Source: Streptomyces xanthophaeus
GTDB taxonomy: Bacteria; Actinomycetota; Actinomycetes; Streptomycetales; Streptomycetaceae
DNA length: 64,000 nucleotides
Direction: 5' to 3'
Assembly: GCF_000725805.1 (NCBI RefSeq)
Contig: NZ_JOFT01000037.1
Span: forward strand, 1 to 64,000
The notes under the pieces were generated by a model that was given only the letters and a program-made list of their open reading frames with translations, was not told the origin of the DNA and made no database searches. The position numbers and the translations under genes are program-made. This document shows positions 1 through 7,318 of the stretch, in pieces (position 1 is the stretch's first letter; each line of letters opens with the position of its first letter).

Positions 1-770
1 TGGAAGAAGGCCGTGTTGTCGTTGTGGATGGTGCCGAGGGAGACCAGGACCAGGGGGCGCCCGTCCGTGGCGTCCTCGGGCCGGTCCCACTCACCGTCGA
101 ACCGGCGTTCCGACCAGCAGGGACCGACGAAATGGAAGTCCTCGCCGAACGTCTCGCCCTTGAACTGGAACTCGCGCGGGATGTAGACGAGCGCCGGGCC
201 CGACTCGCTGCCGCCGAAGAACTCCTGGGCGGAGCCGTCCACCCCGAGGCGGACGAGCATCGAGCCGATCTCCCCGAACACGGAGGCCAGCCCGGTGTGT
301 TCCGGTTCGAACTCCGCGTACTCCCCGTCGGTGCCCAGTGACCAGTGCTCATTGGCCGCCAGTGTGGGAATGCTGCGTACGGCGGGTATGCCCCAGCTCT
401 CCGCGAGGAGCCGGCCCGTCCAGCCGGAGAGACCGTCGTAGACGAGAACGTCGGGGCGGTCGCCGGAGAAGGCCCGCTGCAGCTGCGGGTAGACCGCTTC
501 GGTCTCCTGGACGAGGCCGCGCAGCACCTGGACGAAGTCGCCCGTCGTGAAACGGTCATTGTCCTCCAGGTCCGTCATCGTGGACCGGAACTTCCCCATC
601 ACGGTCTCGTACGGCACGAGCGTGGCACCCGCCCGCTCGACCTCGGCACCGTGGCTCGCCGTCACCGCATAGCTCACGCGATGACCGCGGGCCACGAGTT
701 CCGCGACGATCCCCGCCGTCGGATTGACATGGCCGGTGCCAGGAATGTTGAAGAAGGCAATGTGGGACAT
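1..770 (-). CDS. MGT-family glycosyltransferase, partial (C-terminus outside window)
   Basis: The minus-strand frame from ATG at 770 stays open to the window edge (256 codons). An AGGTGG ribosome site precedes the start. The protein begins MSHIAFFNIPGTGHVNP, the N-terminal acceptor domain of GT-B macrolide-type glycosyltransferases (OleD/MGT family); His14 is the expected catalytic base. The linker and the start of the NDP-sugar domain (LVLVSLGTIHND) are visible, and the HxGG sugar-binding motif must lie beyond the edge. It is divergent from the Cys-rich peptide gene at 1078 and related to the second glycosyltransferase at 1938. It probably glycosylates the same product; a self-resistance or macrolide-inactivating role is the alternative. 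The family is confident, the substrate is not. Confidence 0.85.
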   Translation of the reverse strand, partial: MSHIAFFNIPGTGHVNPTAGIVAELVARGHRVSYAVTASHGAEVERAGATLVPYETVMGKFRSTMTDLEDNDRFTTGDFVQVLRGLVQETEAVYPQLQRAFSGDRPDVLVYDGLSGWTGRLLAESWGIPAVRSIPTLAANEHWSLGTDGEYAEFEPEHTGLASVFGEIGSMLVRLGVDGSAQEFFGGSESGPALVYIPREFQFKGETFGEDFHFVGPCWSERRFDGEWDRPEDATDGRPLVLVSLGTIHNDNTAFF

Positions 771-1077
771 TGAGCCACCTGTTTCCGGACGGGCAGAACT
801 GTATTCGAAAGGCACCGTAGCAAAGGGTCGCGTGCGTCCGGTACGCAACGGCGGGTGAAATCATCGGAAGGGTATGGCAGTTGAGACCCCGCCTCGCACC
901 CGAGTCTGAGGTGAAGGGCGAGGGTCATACCGGCAGGGGGCCTGAGAAACCAGTTGGCGGGCTGAAGAATTCAAGGGACCGCCTCGGACACGATGGCGTC
1001 GGCTCTTCGGCCCCGCCGGGAGTCCTGCTGATTCATTTCGCATCCGCAGAATCCATTTCATTATTCAAGGAGGCTCC
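771..1077. promoter_or_regulatory. Divergent control region, no gene seen
   Basis: These 307 bases separate two divergently read genes and carry no supported ORF. The last 60 bases before the peptide gene are AT-richer than their surroundings, as expected of a promoter and leader. They end in AAGGAGG four bases before ATG 1078, a near-perfect Shine-Dalgarno site that predicts strong translation of the small peptide. I could not assign -35/-10 boxes with confidence. Confidence 0.5.
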
Positions 1078-1218
1078 ATGCCCATCGCCGAGCTGCTCGC
1101 CGACGACCTTCTCGAGCTGGACGCACTGACCGAGGACGACCTCCTCAAGGTCGAGGCCGACGACAAGGAAGCCCAGGCCATCCTCTGCGCCTGCTGCTGC
1201 TCCTGGTGCGGTTGCTGA
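1078..1218 (+). CDS. Cys-rich RiPP precursor-like peptide (46 aa)
   Basis: The gene encodes 46 residues behind a very strong ribosome site (AAGGAGG, 4-nt spacing). Residues 1-36 form an acidic leader rich in Leu, Asp and Glu with no Cys, as in leaders of thiopeptides and other modified peptides. The last ten residues are CACCCSWCGC: Cys at 37, 39, 40, 41, 44 and 46, one Ser (42) and one Trp (43). A strong hairpin follows, then a LanD-like flavoprotein, a glycosyltransferase and an epimerase, with a second glycosyltransferase upstream. The layout is that of a ribosomally made, post-translationally modified peptide whose C-terminal Cys46 could be oxidatively decarboxylated. No YcaO, lanthionine synthetase, radical SAM enzyme, protease or exporter is in view; these may lie left of the window. 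A small metal-binding peptide is the main alternative. Confidence 0.72.
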   Translation: MPIAELLADDLLELDALTEDDLLKVEADDKEAQAILCACCCSWCGC

Positions 1219-1237
1219 GTAACGGTCTGATGGACGT

Positions 1238-1265
1238 CTCCCGGGAGGCCTCGGCCTCCCGGGAG
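1238..1265 (+). terminator. Attenuator-type hairpin after the precursor gene
   Basis: Arms CTCCCGGGAGGCC and GGCCTCCCGGGAG are perfectly complementary (13 bp) around a 2-nt spacer; a physical loop would open the innermost pair. The hairpin lies 20 nt after the precursor stop and about 23 nt before the flavoprotein start, with no T-run. Such a partial terminator between a precursor gene and its modification genes typically keeps precursor transcripts in excess. Confidence 0.75.
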
Positions 1266-1288
1266 GTGCAACGAGGTCGGAGTGCGAC

Positions 1289-1957
1289 ATGGCAAATGAA
1301 GAGAACTGGGGAATGCCTTCGATGAAGGTTCCCCCCATCGGGGTGAAGCGACTTCTCCTGATCGGCACCGGATCGTCCAATGTTGCGTTCCTGCCTCTCT
1401 GGGTCAACTGGTTTCAGGTCAGTTACCCGGACGTGGAAATGCGAATTGTGCTCACCCGGTCCGCGCAGCGTTTCGTGACGCGCGAAGGGCTTTCGGTGCT
1501 CACCAATCGTCTCGTGTTCGAGGACGCCTGGTCCGAGGAGCCGCAGGCCCGAAAACTCCATGTGGAGCTGGCAAGCTGGCCGGACGCGATCGCCGTTTAT
1601 CCGGCGGGAATGCATTTCATCGCGCGACTGGCGCAGGGCCTTGCGGACACCCCCGCGACCATGGCGCTGCAGTGCACGCAGGCCCCCATCGCGCTCGCGG
1701 CCGCCCTGCCGCCCGGCGGCTGGGAGAGCGCCGCCATGCGGGACCACCGGGCACGCCTCGCGGCCCGTGAGAACGTCGTGCTCCAGCCCCCGGTCACCGG
1801 GCTCAGCATGACGACGGGCCGCAACGACGGGAACCAGCCGGAGACGCTCCCCACCCTGCTGCGGAGCCTGGAGGCGCTTCGCGCCCGGCGGGCCGCACGG
1901 CAGGACCTGCCGCACGGGGACCCCGGGGCGGTGAGCGGTGCCGGCCTCGCCTCCTGA
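1289..1957 (+). CDS. Divergent HFCD/LanD-like flavoprotein
   Basis: This 222-aa protein matches the fold of homo-oligomeric flavin-containing Cys decarboxylases (EpiD, CypD, CoaC). It has an N-terminal Rossmann-like LLLIGTGSSNVAFLP (22-36), the histidine motif HVELASWPDA (His91, matching EpiD His67), then P105-A-G-M-H-F, and a C-terminal QPPVTGLSMTTGR. EpiD oxidatively decarboxylates a C-terminal Cys to a thioenol, and the neighbouring peptide does end in Cys. Two signatures deviate: PASANT is PAGMHF (active-site Asn replaced) and the PxMNxxMW loop reads PPGGWESAAM. Either the active site has diverged or the chemistry differs. The ATG is chosen for its GGAG site; the 3' end overlaps the next gene by 20 nt, so it is in an operon. 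Confidence 0.75.
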   Translation: MANEENWGMPSMKVPPIGVKRLLLIGTGSSNVAFLPLWVNWFQVSYPDVEMRIVLTRSAQRFVTREGLSVLTNRLVFEDAWSEEPQARKLHVELASWPDAIAVYPAGMHFIARLAQGLADTPATMALQCTQAPIALAAALPPGGWESAAMRDHRARLAARENVVLQPPVTGLSMTTGRNDGNQPETLPTLLRSLEALRARRAARQDLPHGDPGAVSGAGLAS

Positions 1958-3146
1958 CCGCGCCGTCGGCAGCCGCGGTCCCGGCCGGCACGTCGCGGTC
2001 GTCACCGCCGCCGCCCACAGCCACATCGGCCCGCTGCTCGGTCCGGTCTCGGAACTGGTGCGCCGCGGTGTCCGGGTCAGCTACGCGACGACGGAAGAGT
2101 TCGCCCCCCTGGTCGAGGCGGCCGGGGCCACCGCGGTGGTCTTCCGCTCCTCCCTGCCCGCGGACCCTGCCCACTGGCCCACGGACGTCCGGCGGCTGCC
2201 CCTGCTGTACCTCGCCGACGCCCGGGCCCTGCTGCCCGTCCTGGAGGCGCACTTCGACGCGGACCGCCCCGACCTCGTCCTCACCGAGGACCCGGCGGGT
2301 GCCGGCAGCGTGCTCGCCGCGAAGTGGGGCATCCCGTCGATGCAGGTGTGGACGTACTTCGCCACGCCCCGGCACTGGTCCCTCGCCGCTCCGGGCGCGC
2401 CCGGAGCGAACCCGGTCGCGGACGAGTTCCTCTCCGGCCTCTCCGGCTTCCTGGCCGACGAGGGCATCGGCACCCCGGTGCGGGAGCACCTGGACGGGGC
2501 GCTCTCCGGAGGGCTCGTCATGGTTCCGCGCTCCTTCCACCCGGACGGGGACACCTTCGGCGACGCCTACACCTTCGCCGGGCCGGCCCTGCCGCCCCCG
2601 CCGGAGTCCCCGCGGTGGACGCCGCCCGCAGATGGCACCCCGGTCGCCCTGGTCACCCTGGGCTCCCTCGACCACGGTCATCCGGAGTTCTTCCGCACCG
2701 CGGCCGAGGCGTTCGCCGGTCTGGACTGGCACGTGGTGATGGCGGTCGGCGACCGTACCGACCCCGTGGCCCTCTCACCCCTGCCCCCCAACGTGGAACT
2801 GCACCGGTGGGTCCCCCAGCGGGACGTCATGGAACACGCATCGCTGGTCGTCCACCACGGGGGGATGGCCACGACCGTGGAATGCCTCCACCACGGGGTG
2901 CCGTCGGTCGTCGTCCCCCGGCTCCCCGAGCAGGCCGGCACCGCAGCACGGGTACGGGCACTCGGGCTCGGTACGGCCTTGCCCCTGCGGTCGGTCACCG
3001 CCGACGTCCTGCGCCGTGCGGTGCTCGCCGTCCACGCACACGACGGGGTGCGCCGCCGGGCGCGTGCGATGCGCGACGAGATCCGCAGCCTGAACGGAGC
3101 GGCGGTCGCGGCCGACGCCGTGGAGCGACGGCTCCCCCCGGTATGA
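1938..3146 (+). CDS. MGT-family glycosyltransferase
   Basis: This 402-aa GT-B glycosyltransferase has an N-terminal acceptor domain with AAAHSHIGP (residues 24-32; His29 takes the place of the usual GHVNP histidine). Its C-terminal NDP-sugar domain carries VVHHGGMATTVECLHHGVP (HHGG at 306-309) and PRLPEQ (327-332), where E331-Q332 normally contact the sugar. The length is normal for the family. The GTG start lies inside the flavoprotein gene, and the stop overlaps the next start as ATGA, so the three genes are translationally coupled. With the first glycosyltransferase this gives two sugar-transfer steps in a peptide locus whose core offers six Cys, one Ser and no Thr or Tyr, so an S-linked or Ser O-linked sugar is conceivable. 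The acceptor is inferred only from context. Confidence 0.88.
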   Translation: MPASPPDRAVGSRGPGRHVAVVTAAAHSHIGPLLGPVSELVRRGVRVSYATTEEFAPLVEAAGATAVVFRSSLPADPAHWPTDVRRLPLLYLADARALLPVLEAHFDADRPDLVLTEDPAGAGSVLAAKWGIPSMQVWTYFATPRHWSLAAPGAPGANPVADEFLSGLSGFLADEGIGTPVREHLDGALSGGLVMVPRSFHPDGDTFGDAYTFAGPALPPPPESPRWTPPADGTPVALVTLGSLDHGHPEFFRTAAEAFAGLDWHVVMAVGDRTDPVALSPLPPNVELHRWVPQRDVMEHASLVVHHGGMATTVECLHHGVPSVVVPRLPEQAGTAARVRALGLGTALPLRSVTADVLRRAVLAVHAHDGVRRRARAMRDEIRSLNGAAVAADAVERRLPPV

Positions 3147-3925
3147 CCGGGGAGATCATCGGTGGGGGTTTCCTTGCCGGGTATCTCCGCCACCACCTCG
3201 CCCCGGAGATGCCGGCCACCGTTCTGGCCGCAGGCGTCTCGAACACCTCGGAGACCTCGCCCGAGCGGTTCCGCCGCGAGGCCGTCCTGGTGTCCGAGAC
3301 GGCGCGCAGGTGCCGGGAGCACGGCCGTCTCATGGTGTTCCTGTCCTCCGCGGCCACCGGGCTCTACGGCAGGGAGGGAGAGGGCCGCGAGGACCAGCAG
3401 GTCGAGCCGGTGTCCCCGTACGGGAAGCACAAGCTGGCCATGGAGCGGCTCGTGGCCGACTCCGGAGCACAGTGGCTGACGCTCAGGCTCAGCCATGTCG
3501 TGGGTCCTCGCCAGAATCCGGCCCAGCTGCTTCCCTCGCTGGTCCGCCAGGTCCGCTCGGGCACGGTCACGGTGTACCGCGGTGCCCGGCGGGACCTGAT
3601 GGACGTACGCCATTTCGCCACCGTGCTGGACCGGCTGCTCGCGCTCGGCGTGTGCGGTCGTACGGTCAACGTGGCCTCCGGGGTCGCCTTCCCCGTCGAC
3701 CAGATCGTCGCTGCTCTGGAGGCGGCGGTGGGCCGCTCCGCCGAACGGGCCTTCCTCGACGTGCCCGTGGAAACGCTCTCCATCTCGAACCAGCGCATGC
3801 GCACGCTCGTCCCCGAGGCGACCGGGTTCGGCTTCGGCCCCGGATACCTGGACGGCCTGGTGAGCCGCTACGTGGGACGGCTGGACGGCGAACGCGCCGT
3901 GCCGGCCTTTGCCGGGGGTGTCTGA
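3143..3925 (+). CDS. NAD-dependent epimerase/dehydratase-like SDR
   Basis: This 260-aa extended-type short-chain dehydrogenase starts at the ATG that overlaps the previous stop (ATGA), giving a Rossmann start EIIGGGFLAGYL near residues 4-15. The catalytic triad region is visible: SSA at 68-70 and Y93-GKH-K97 (YxxxK). LRLSHVVGPRQNP follows, as in nucleotide-sugar epimerases and reductases. Last gene of the peptide/glycosyltransferase operon, followed by a hairpin. It could prepare the sugar donor (epimerisation or keto-sugar reduction) or reduce the peptide product. It lacks the flavin-independent dehydratase companions expected for a full deoxysugar pathway, so the sugar precursor would come from elsewhere. 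Confidence 0.75.
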   Translation: MTGEIIGGGFLAGYLRHHLAPEMPATVLAAGVSNTSETSPERFRREAVLVSETARRCREHGRLMVFLSSAATGLYGREGEGREDQQVEPVSPYGKHKLAMERLVADSGAQWLTLRLSHVVGPRQNPAQLLPSLVRQVRSGTVTVYRGARRDLMDVRHFATVLDRLLALGVCGRTVNVASGVAFPVDQIVAALEAAVGRSAERAFLDVPVETLSISNQRMRTLVPEATGFGFGPGYLDGLVSRYVGRLDGERAVPAFAGGV

Positions 3926-3977
3926 GGCTCCGATGCCGGGCCTGCTGCCGGTGTGAAGGTGCCGCACCCGCCGCGTG

Positions 3978-4011
3978 CCCGTCCCGGGCGCCGACGGGCG
4001 ACCGGGACGGG
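3978..4011. terminator. Hairpin between convergent genes
   Basis: Arms CCCGTCCCGG and CCGGGACGGG (10 bp, 14-nt loop) lie between the end of the epimerase-like gene and the end of the convergent secreted-protein gene. No T-run, as is usual in Streptomyces. Confidence 0.6.
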
Positions 4012-4024
4012 GTGGGTGGAGGGG

Positions 4025-5152
4025 TCAGTTCTGCGGGAGCCGGGCCTGTTGGCCCGCGCAGGTCCAGATCGTCGGCGTGCCCGCGATCGTGCCCGCCACC
4101 CGGTCGTCGTCCGAGACCGCCGTCGCGGCGGCGTCGGACGTGGGGTCGGGGACGGGGAGGACCTTCACCGGGCCGCGGCCGGTCTGGTACGTGGCCTGGG
4201 AGGGTTTGGCGTAGCCGCCGTCCAGGTAGGTCACCGCCGTGCCGACCAGGCGGCTCGTGGTCGGGCTGAGGTCCGCGTGCCGGAGCTCGTCCTGGCCCGG
4301 GAGGCCGGGCAGGGCGGTGGCCGCCGCGGTGTACGGGGCCTGCCAGACGTAGCCGACGGCGTCCAGGCTGCCGTGCCAGGACGAGACCTCCGCCGAGGCC
4401 ACGAGGCCCCGGTCGTCGATCCCGACCGGGTGGCTCTCGCGGGCCGGGTTGTTCTCGTCGACGCCCGGGAGCGCGTACGCCGGTCCGCCGTCGGCCGGCC
4501 ACACGACGGGGTGCGACTGGTAGAGGATGTTCGGCCAGCCGTCCTGCTCCTGCCAGCGGTACGCCGAACCGACGATGTCCCCCCGCTCGTTGATGCCCGA
4601 GACCTTGTCGATCCGGGTCCCCGGCTGCGCGCCCGCGGGCAGCGGGAGTTCGCGCACCAGCCTTCCGTCCTGCCACTGCTTCGCCACCGCGCCGTCCACC
4701 CCGGCCACCCGGCCCGCGTCGTTGACGGCGATCCCCCCGGTCCCCCCGGCCGGGTCGGCGGGGGCGGTGAGGACCTGCACCGCGCGCGCCCCCTTCTGGT
4801 ACGTGAACAGGACGGACTTGCGGTCGGCCCGGGTGAGCTTCCCCGCCATCAGGCCCTTGGCGTTGACGTCGTGCACGCTGCCCTGGGTCCAGCCGGCCGG
4901 CAGCGGAACCCGGTACAGGCGGGTGCCCTGCCAGTACACGGGCAGGTCGCCCGACTCACCGACGGCCAGGTCCCCGGCCCCCAGTGCCCGGACCGTGCTC
5001 CCCGCGCCCGGGGCCGTGGTCTGCAGGTGCTTGAGGTCGGGTTTGCAGACGGACGCGGGCCCGGCTGCGGAGGCCGGTCCCGCGGCCGTCAGCAGTGCGG
5101 CCACGACGACGGCGGCGGCCGCGGCGGCGGCCGCGGGCGTGCTTCTGCTCAT
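4025..5152 (-). CDS. Secreted HAF-repeat protein
   Basis: The protein has 375 residues. Residues 1-30 are a Sec signal peptide: MSRS, a long Ala/Val run and a probable ASAAG cleavage region. The mature part repeats short units of the type xxGINxxGxIVGxa: VHDVNAKGLMAG, IAVNDAGRVAG, VSGINERGDIVG and VGIDDRGLVAS. These are HAF repeats, predicted to build beta-propeller-like extracellular domains. Two Cys occur in the mature protein (CKPD near the N-terminus, WTCAG near the C-terminus) and could pair. No enzymatic motif is seen. It stands alone, convergent with the peptide locus. Function unknown; secretion is well supported. Confidence 0.75.
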   Translation of the reverse strand: MSRSTPAAAAAAAAVVVAALLTAAGPASAAGPASVCKPDLKHLQTTAPGAGSTVRALGAGDLAVGESGDLPVYWQGTRLYRVPLPAGWTQGSVHDVNAKGLMAGKLTRADRKSVLFTYQKGARAVQVLTAPADPAGGTGGIAVNDAGRVAGVDGAVAKQWQDGRLVRELPLPAGAQPGTRIDKVSGINERGDIVGSAYRWQEQDGWPNILYQSHPVVWPADGGPAYALPGVDENNPARESHPVGIDDRGLVASAEVSSWHGSLDAVGYVWQAPYTAAATALPGLPGQDELRHADLSPTTSRLVGTAVTYLDGGYAKPSQATYQTGRGPVKVLPVPDPTSDAAATAVSDDDRVAGTIAGTPTIWTCAGQQARLPQN

Positions 5153-5445
5153 GTGGTGTTCCCCCCTGGTCAGGTGCAGTACCCCGCTAGGTCATGACAT
5201 GTGCGGGCTTCATGCTGCCGGGGGAGAGGGATGTTTGCTCCCGGAAGGGTGCATATCACTTCGGGATCGTCCGAATCCCGCCGAGGACCGGCTCATTCCC
5301 CCAGGCGCAACCGGACGACCGGCCGCCACCTCCGCGGAGTGCTCGCGTCCGCCGATGGGGCCGTCCTACTGTCGAAAGCGCCGCCCCCCGGGCGGTGCCG
5401 TCCCGTCCGTGGACGCCGTACCCGCCGCACCCCAGGAGTGGACCC

Positions 5446-5601
5446 ATGCGCAACCGCCGTATATCCCTCGTCCTGCTCGCGCTCGCCGCCACCGGCATCC
5501 TCATCGGCGCCGCCGCCCAGCTCGCCTCCTCCTCCGGCGCGCCGGAGTCCTCGCAGCACGCCGTGGTCGCGATGAACAAGGCCGACCTGGTCGGAGCCTG
5601 A
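5446..5601 (+). CDS. Small secreted or membrane-anchored peptide (51 aa)
   Basis: A 51-residue ORF starts at ATG 5446 with AGGAG seven nt upstream. It has a basic N-terminus (MRNRR), a hydrophobic stretch over residues 6-25 that can be a signal peptide or a single membrane anchor, then a short hydrophilic tail ending NKADLVGA. There is no Cys and no obvious modification enzyme nearby. Coding bias and the ribosome site support expression; I do not recognise a family. Confidence 0.5.
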   Translation: MRNRRISLVLLALAATGILIGAAAQLASSSGAPESSQHAVVAMNKADLVGA

Positions 5602-5604
5602 CCG

Positions 5605-5674
5605 CCGGCCTGCCCGGAGCCTGACCGGGGCCGGCCCGTACCGGCGTCCGGTCAGCGGCCGACGGGCAGGCCGG
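5605..5674. terminator. Bidirectional terminator-like inverted repeat
   Basis: Twelve-base arms CCGGCCTGCCCG (5605-5616) and CGGGCAGGCCGG (5663-5674) are perfectly complementary. They flank the gap between the convergent small-peptide and Lrp genes, and the right arm lies inside the 3' end of the Lrp gene. Confidence 0.45.
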
Positions 5675-6107
5675 TCGGTTCCTTGATGCGCTTCATGATG
5701 ATCTGCGAGTTGACCTCGGTGACCCCCGAGAGGGCCGTGAGCTGCTCGATCCAGAGGCGCTCGTACGCCCGCAGGTCCGCGACCGCGATCCGGAGCAGGC
5801 AGCCGGGGCTGCCGAAGAGCCGGTAGGCCTCGATGACGTCGGGGATGTCCTGCAGGGCCGCCTCGAAGGCCTCGACCGCCTCGCGGTCCCGGCGCACCTC
5901 CACGGAGACCAGCACCTCGAACCCCCGGCCCACCGCCTCCGGGGAGATCACCGCCCGGTAGCCCTGGATCACCCCGTCCTGCTCCAGCTGGCGCACCCGG
6001 CGCATGCAGGGGGACGGGGTCAGGCCCACGCGCTGGGCCAGCTCCTGGTTGCTGAGCCGGCCGTCTGCCTGGAGCTCGCGCAAGATATCTCGATCAATCG
6101 CATCCAT
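5652..6107 (-). CDS. Lrp/AsnC-family transcriptional regulator
   Basis: This 151-aa protein has the standard length for the family. An N-terminal AsnC-type helix-turn-helix (DAIDRDILRELQADGRLSNQELAQRVGLTPSPCMRRVRQLE, residues 2-42) is followed by a RAM (regulation of amino-acid metabolism) ligand-binding domain from about residue 65. It is divergent from the asparaginase gene with 139 bases between starts, so it most likely controls asparaginase and itself in response to an amino acid. Repeated GCAAT/ATTGC elements in the gap are candidate binding sites. The ligand is not evident from sequence. Confidence 0.92.
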   Translation of the reverse strand: MDAIDRDILRELQADGRLSNQELAQRVGLTPSPCMRRVRQLEQDGVIQGYRAVISPEAVGRGFEVLVSVEVRRDREAVEAFEAALQDIPDVIEAYRLFGSPGCLLRIAVADLRAYERLWIEQLTALSGVTEVNSQIIMKRIKEPTGLPVGR

Positions 6108-6110
6108 GCC

Positions 6111-6186
6111 GCAATCATTCCCTACCCGGTGTTACAGGAGGGGCCAAAGAAGCAATCGCATTGCGCGTAGACCGCCCTATCATTGC
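6111..6186. promoter_or_regulatory. Candidate Lrp/AsnC operator array
   Basis: The gap between the divergent lrp-like and asparaginase genes contains GCAAT at 6111, a perfect inverted repeat GCAATCGCATTGC at 6152-6164, and ATTGC at 6182-6186. Repeated half-sites in such a gap fit the multi-site binding of Lrp-family octamers. This is inferred from symmetry and position, not from a known consensus. Confidence 0.45.
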
Positions 6187-6246
6187 TGCCTCCGGCACAT
6201 ATGTACGAGACATCACTCGCGCACGACAAGAGGGGCGGCCACGGCC

Positions 6247-7248
6247 ATGGGACGGATCGTCGTCATCAGCACCGGCGGGACGATAGCCAGCCGCTGGCAG
6301 GGCTCCGGTTTCGCCGCGGACGCCGACGGCCAAGAGGTCGTCGCCACCGCACCGCTGCCCGAGGGCGTCACCGTCGAACTGGTCGACCTGTTCAGCGTGA
6401 ACAGCCCCCGGCTCACCACCGCCCACCAGCTGACCCTGCTGCGCACCGTGCACGAGGTGTTCGCCGACCCGGGCGTGGACGGCATCGTCGTCACGCACGG
6501 AACCGACACCCTCGAAGAGAGCGCCTTCCTCGTCGACCTGCACCACCACGACGCGCGCTCCGTGGTGTTCACCGGTTCGCAGCGGCCCATGGGCACCGCG
6601 GACGGCGACGGTCCGGGCAACCTCTACGACGCCCTCCTCACCGCCGCGACCACGCGCGGGCTCGGCGTCCTGATCGCCTTCGCGGGCCGGGTGCACGCCG
6701 CCCGCGGCACCGTGAAGACCCAGGCCGTGGGGCTGGACGCGTTCGCCGACCCCTCGAAGGAACTCCTCGGGAAGATCGGCTACGGCAAGGTCACCATGCT
6801 GCGCACGCCGCAGCGCCCCGAGGCGCTCCCGCTGCCGGCGATGCCGGAGGTCCCGCCCCGCGTGGACATGGTCATGCACCACGCCGACGGCGACCCGCTG
6901 CTGCTGAACGCGGCCGTCGAGGCCGGTGCGCGCGGCATCGTCCTGGTCGGCACCGGCGCGGGCAACGCCACGCCGGAGATCGTCGAGGCGGTCGAGGCCG
7001 CCGTCGCGCGCGGGGTGCTGGTCGCCCTGACCACCCGGGTGATGGCCGGACCGGTCACCGAGATCTACACGCACGGCGGGGCCGTCGACCTGGTCGCCGC
7101 CGGGGCCGTGCCCACGGGCACGCTGCGGGCCGGACAGGCCCGGATCGCGGTGCTCTCCGCGCTGCTGGCCTCGGACGACGCGGCCGAGCGGACCAAGGTC
7201 CTGCGCGAGGTGCTGGCCGCCGCGGGCCCCGTACTCGTCGACGCGTAG
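6247..7248 (+). CDS. L-asparaginase (type I/II fold)
   Basis: This 333-aa asparaginase hydrolyses L-asparagine to aspartate and ammonia. Both catalytic signatures are present: ISTGGTIAS at 7-15 with nucleophile Thr12, and VVTHGTDTLEE at 81-91 with Thr86-Asp87. The rest follows family order (SQRPMGTADGDGPGNL; GTGAGNATPEI). There is no signal peptide, so it is probably cytoplasmic. The reading frame is open further upstream, but ATG 6247 begins directly before the conserved beta-strand and has a GAGGGG site. The divergent AsnC-type regulator suggests control by amino-acid supply. Confidence 0.92.
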   Translation: MGRIVVISTGGTIASRWQGSGFAADADGQEVVATAPLPEGVTVELVDLFSVNSPRLTTAHQLTLLRTVHEVFADPGVDGIVVTHGTDTLEESAFLVDLHHHDARSVVFTGSQRPMGTADGDGPGNLYDALLTAATTRGLGVLIAFAGRVHAARGTVKTQAVGLDAFADPSKELLGKIGYGKVTMLRTPQRPEALPLPAMPEVPPRVDMVMHHADGDPLLLNAAVEAGARGIVLVGTGAGNATPEIVEAVEAAVARGVLVALTTRVMAGPVTEIYTHGGAVDLVAAGAVPTGTLRAGQARIAVLSALLASDDAAERTKVLREVLAAAGPVLVDA

Positions 7249-7318
7249 CGTTCCCGGGCGCACCCGTACCCGGCTCCCTTAAGATCATGGTCTCGGTCAT
7301 GGTGCTACAGGGGGACGC

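Noticed and set aside
1078..1218. Reading the Cys-rich peptide as a plain metallothionein
   Set aside because: The Cys-free acidic leader, the attenuator hairpin and the operon with HFCD, glycosyltransferases and SDR fit a modified-peptide precursor better, although metal binding is not excluded.
1938..3146. Pure macrolide-resistance glycosyltransferase
   Set aside because: Family similarity allows it, but overlap with the flavoprotein and SDR genes and a second copy across the precursor gene make a biosynthetic role more likely.
5446..5601. Second RiPP precursor
   Set aside because: It has a hydrophobic signal/anchor segment, no Cys and no core-like end, and modification genes are not in its operon.
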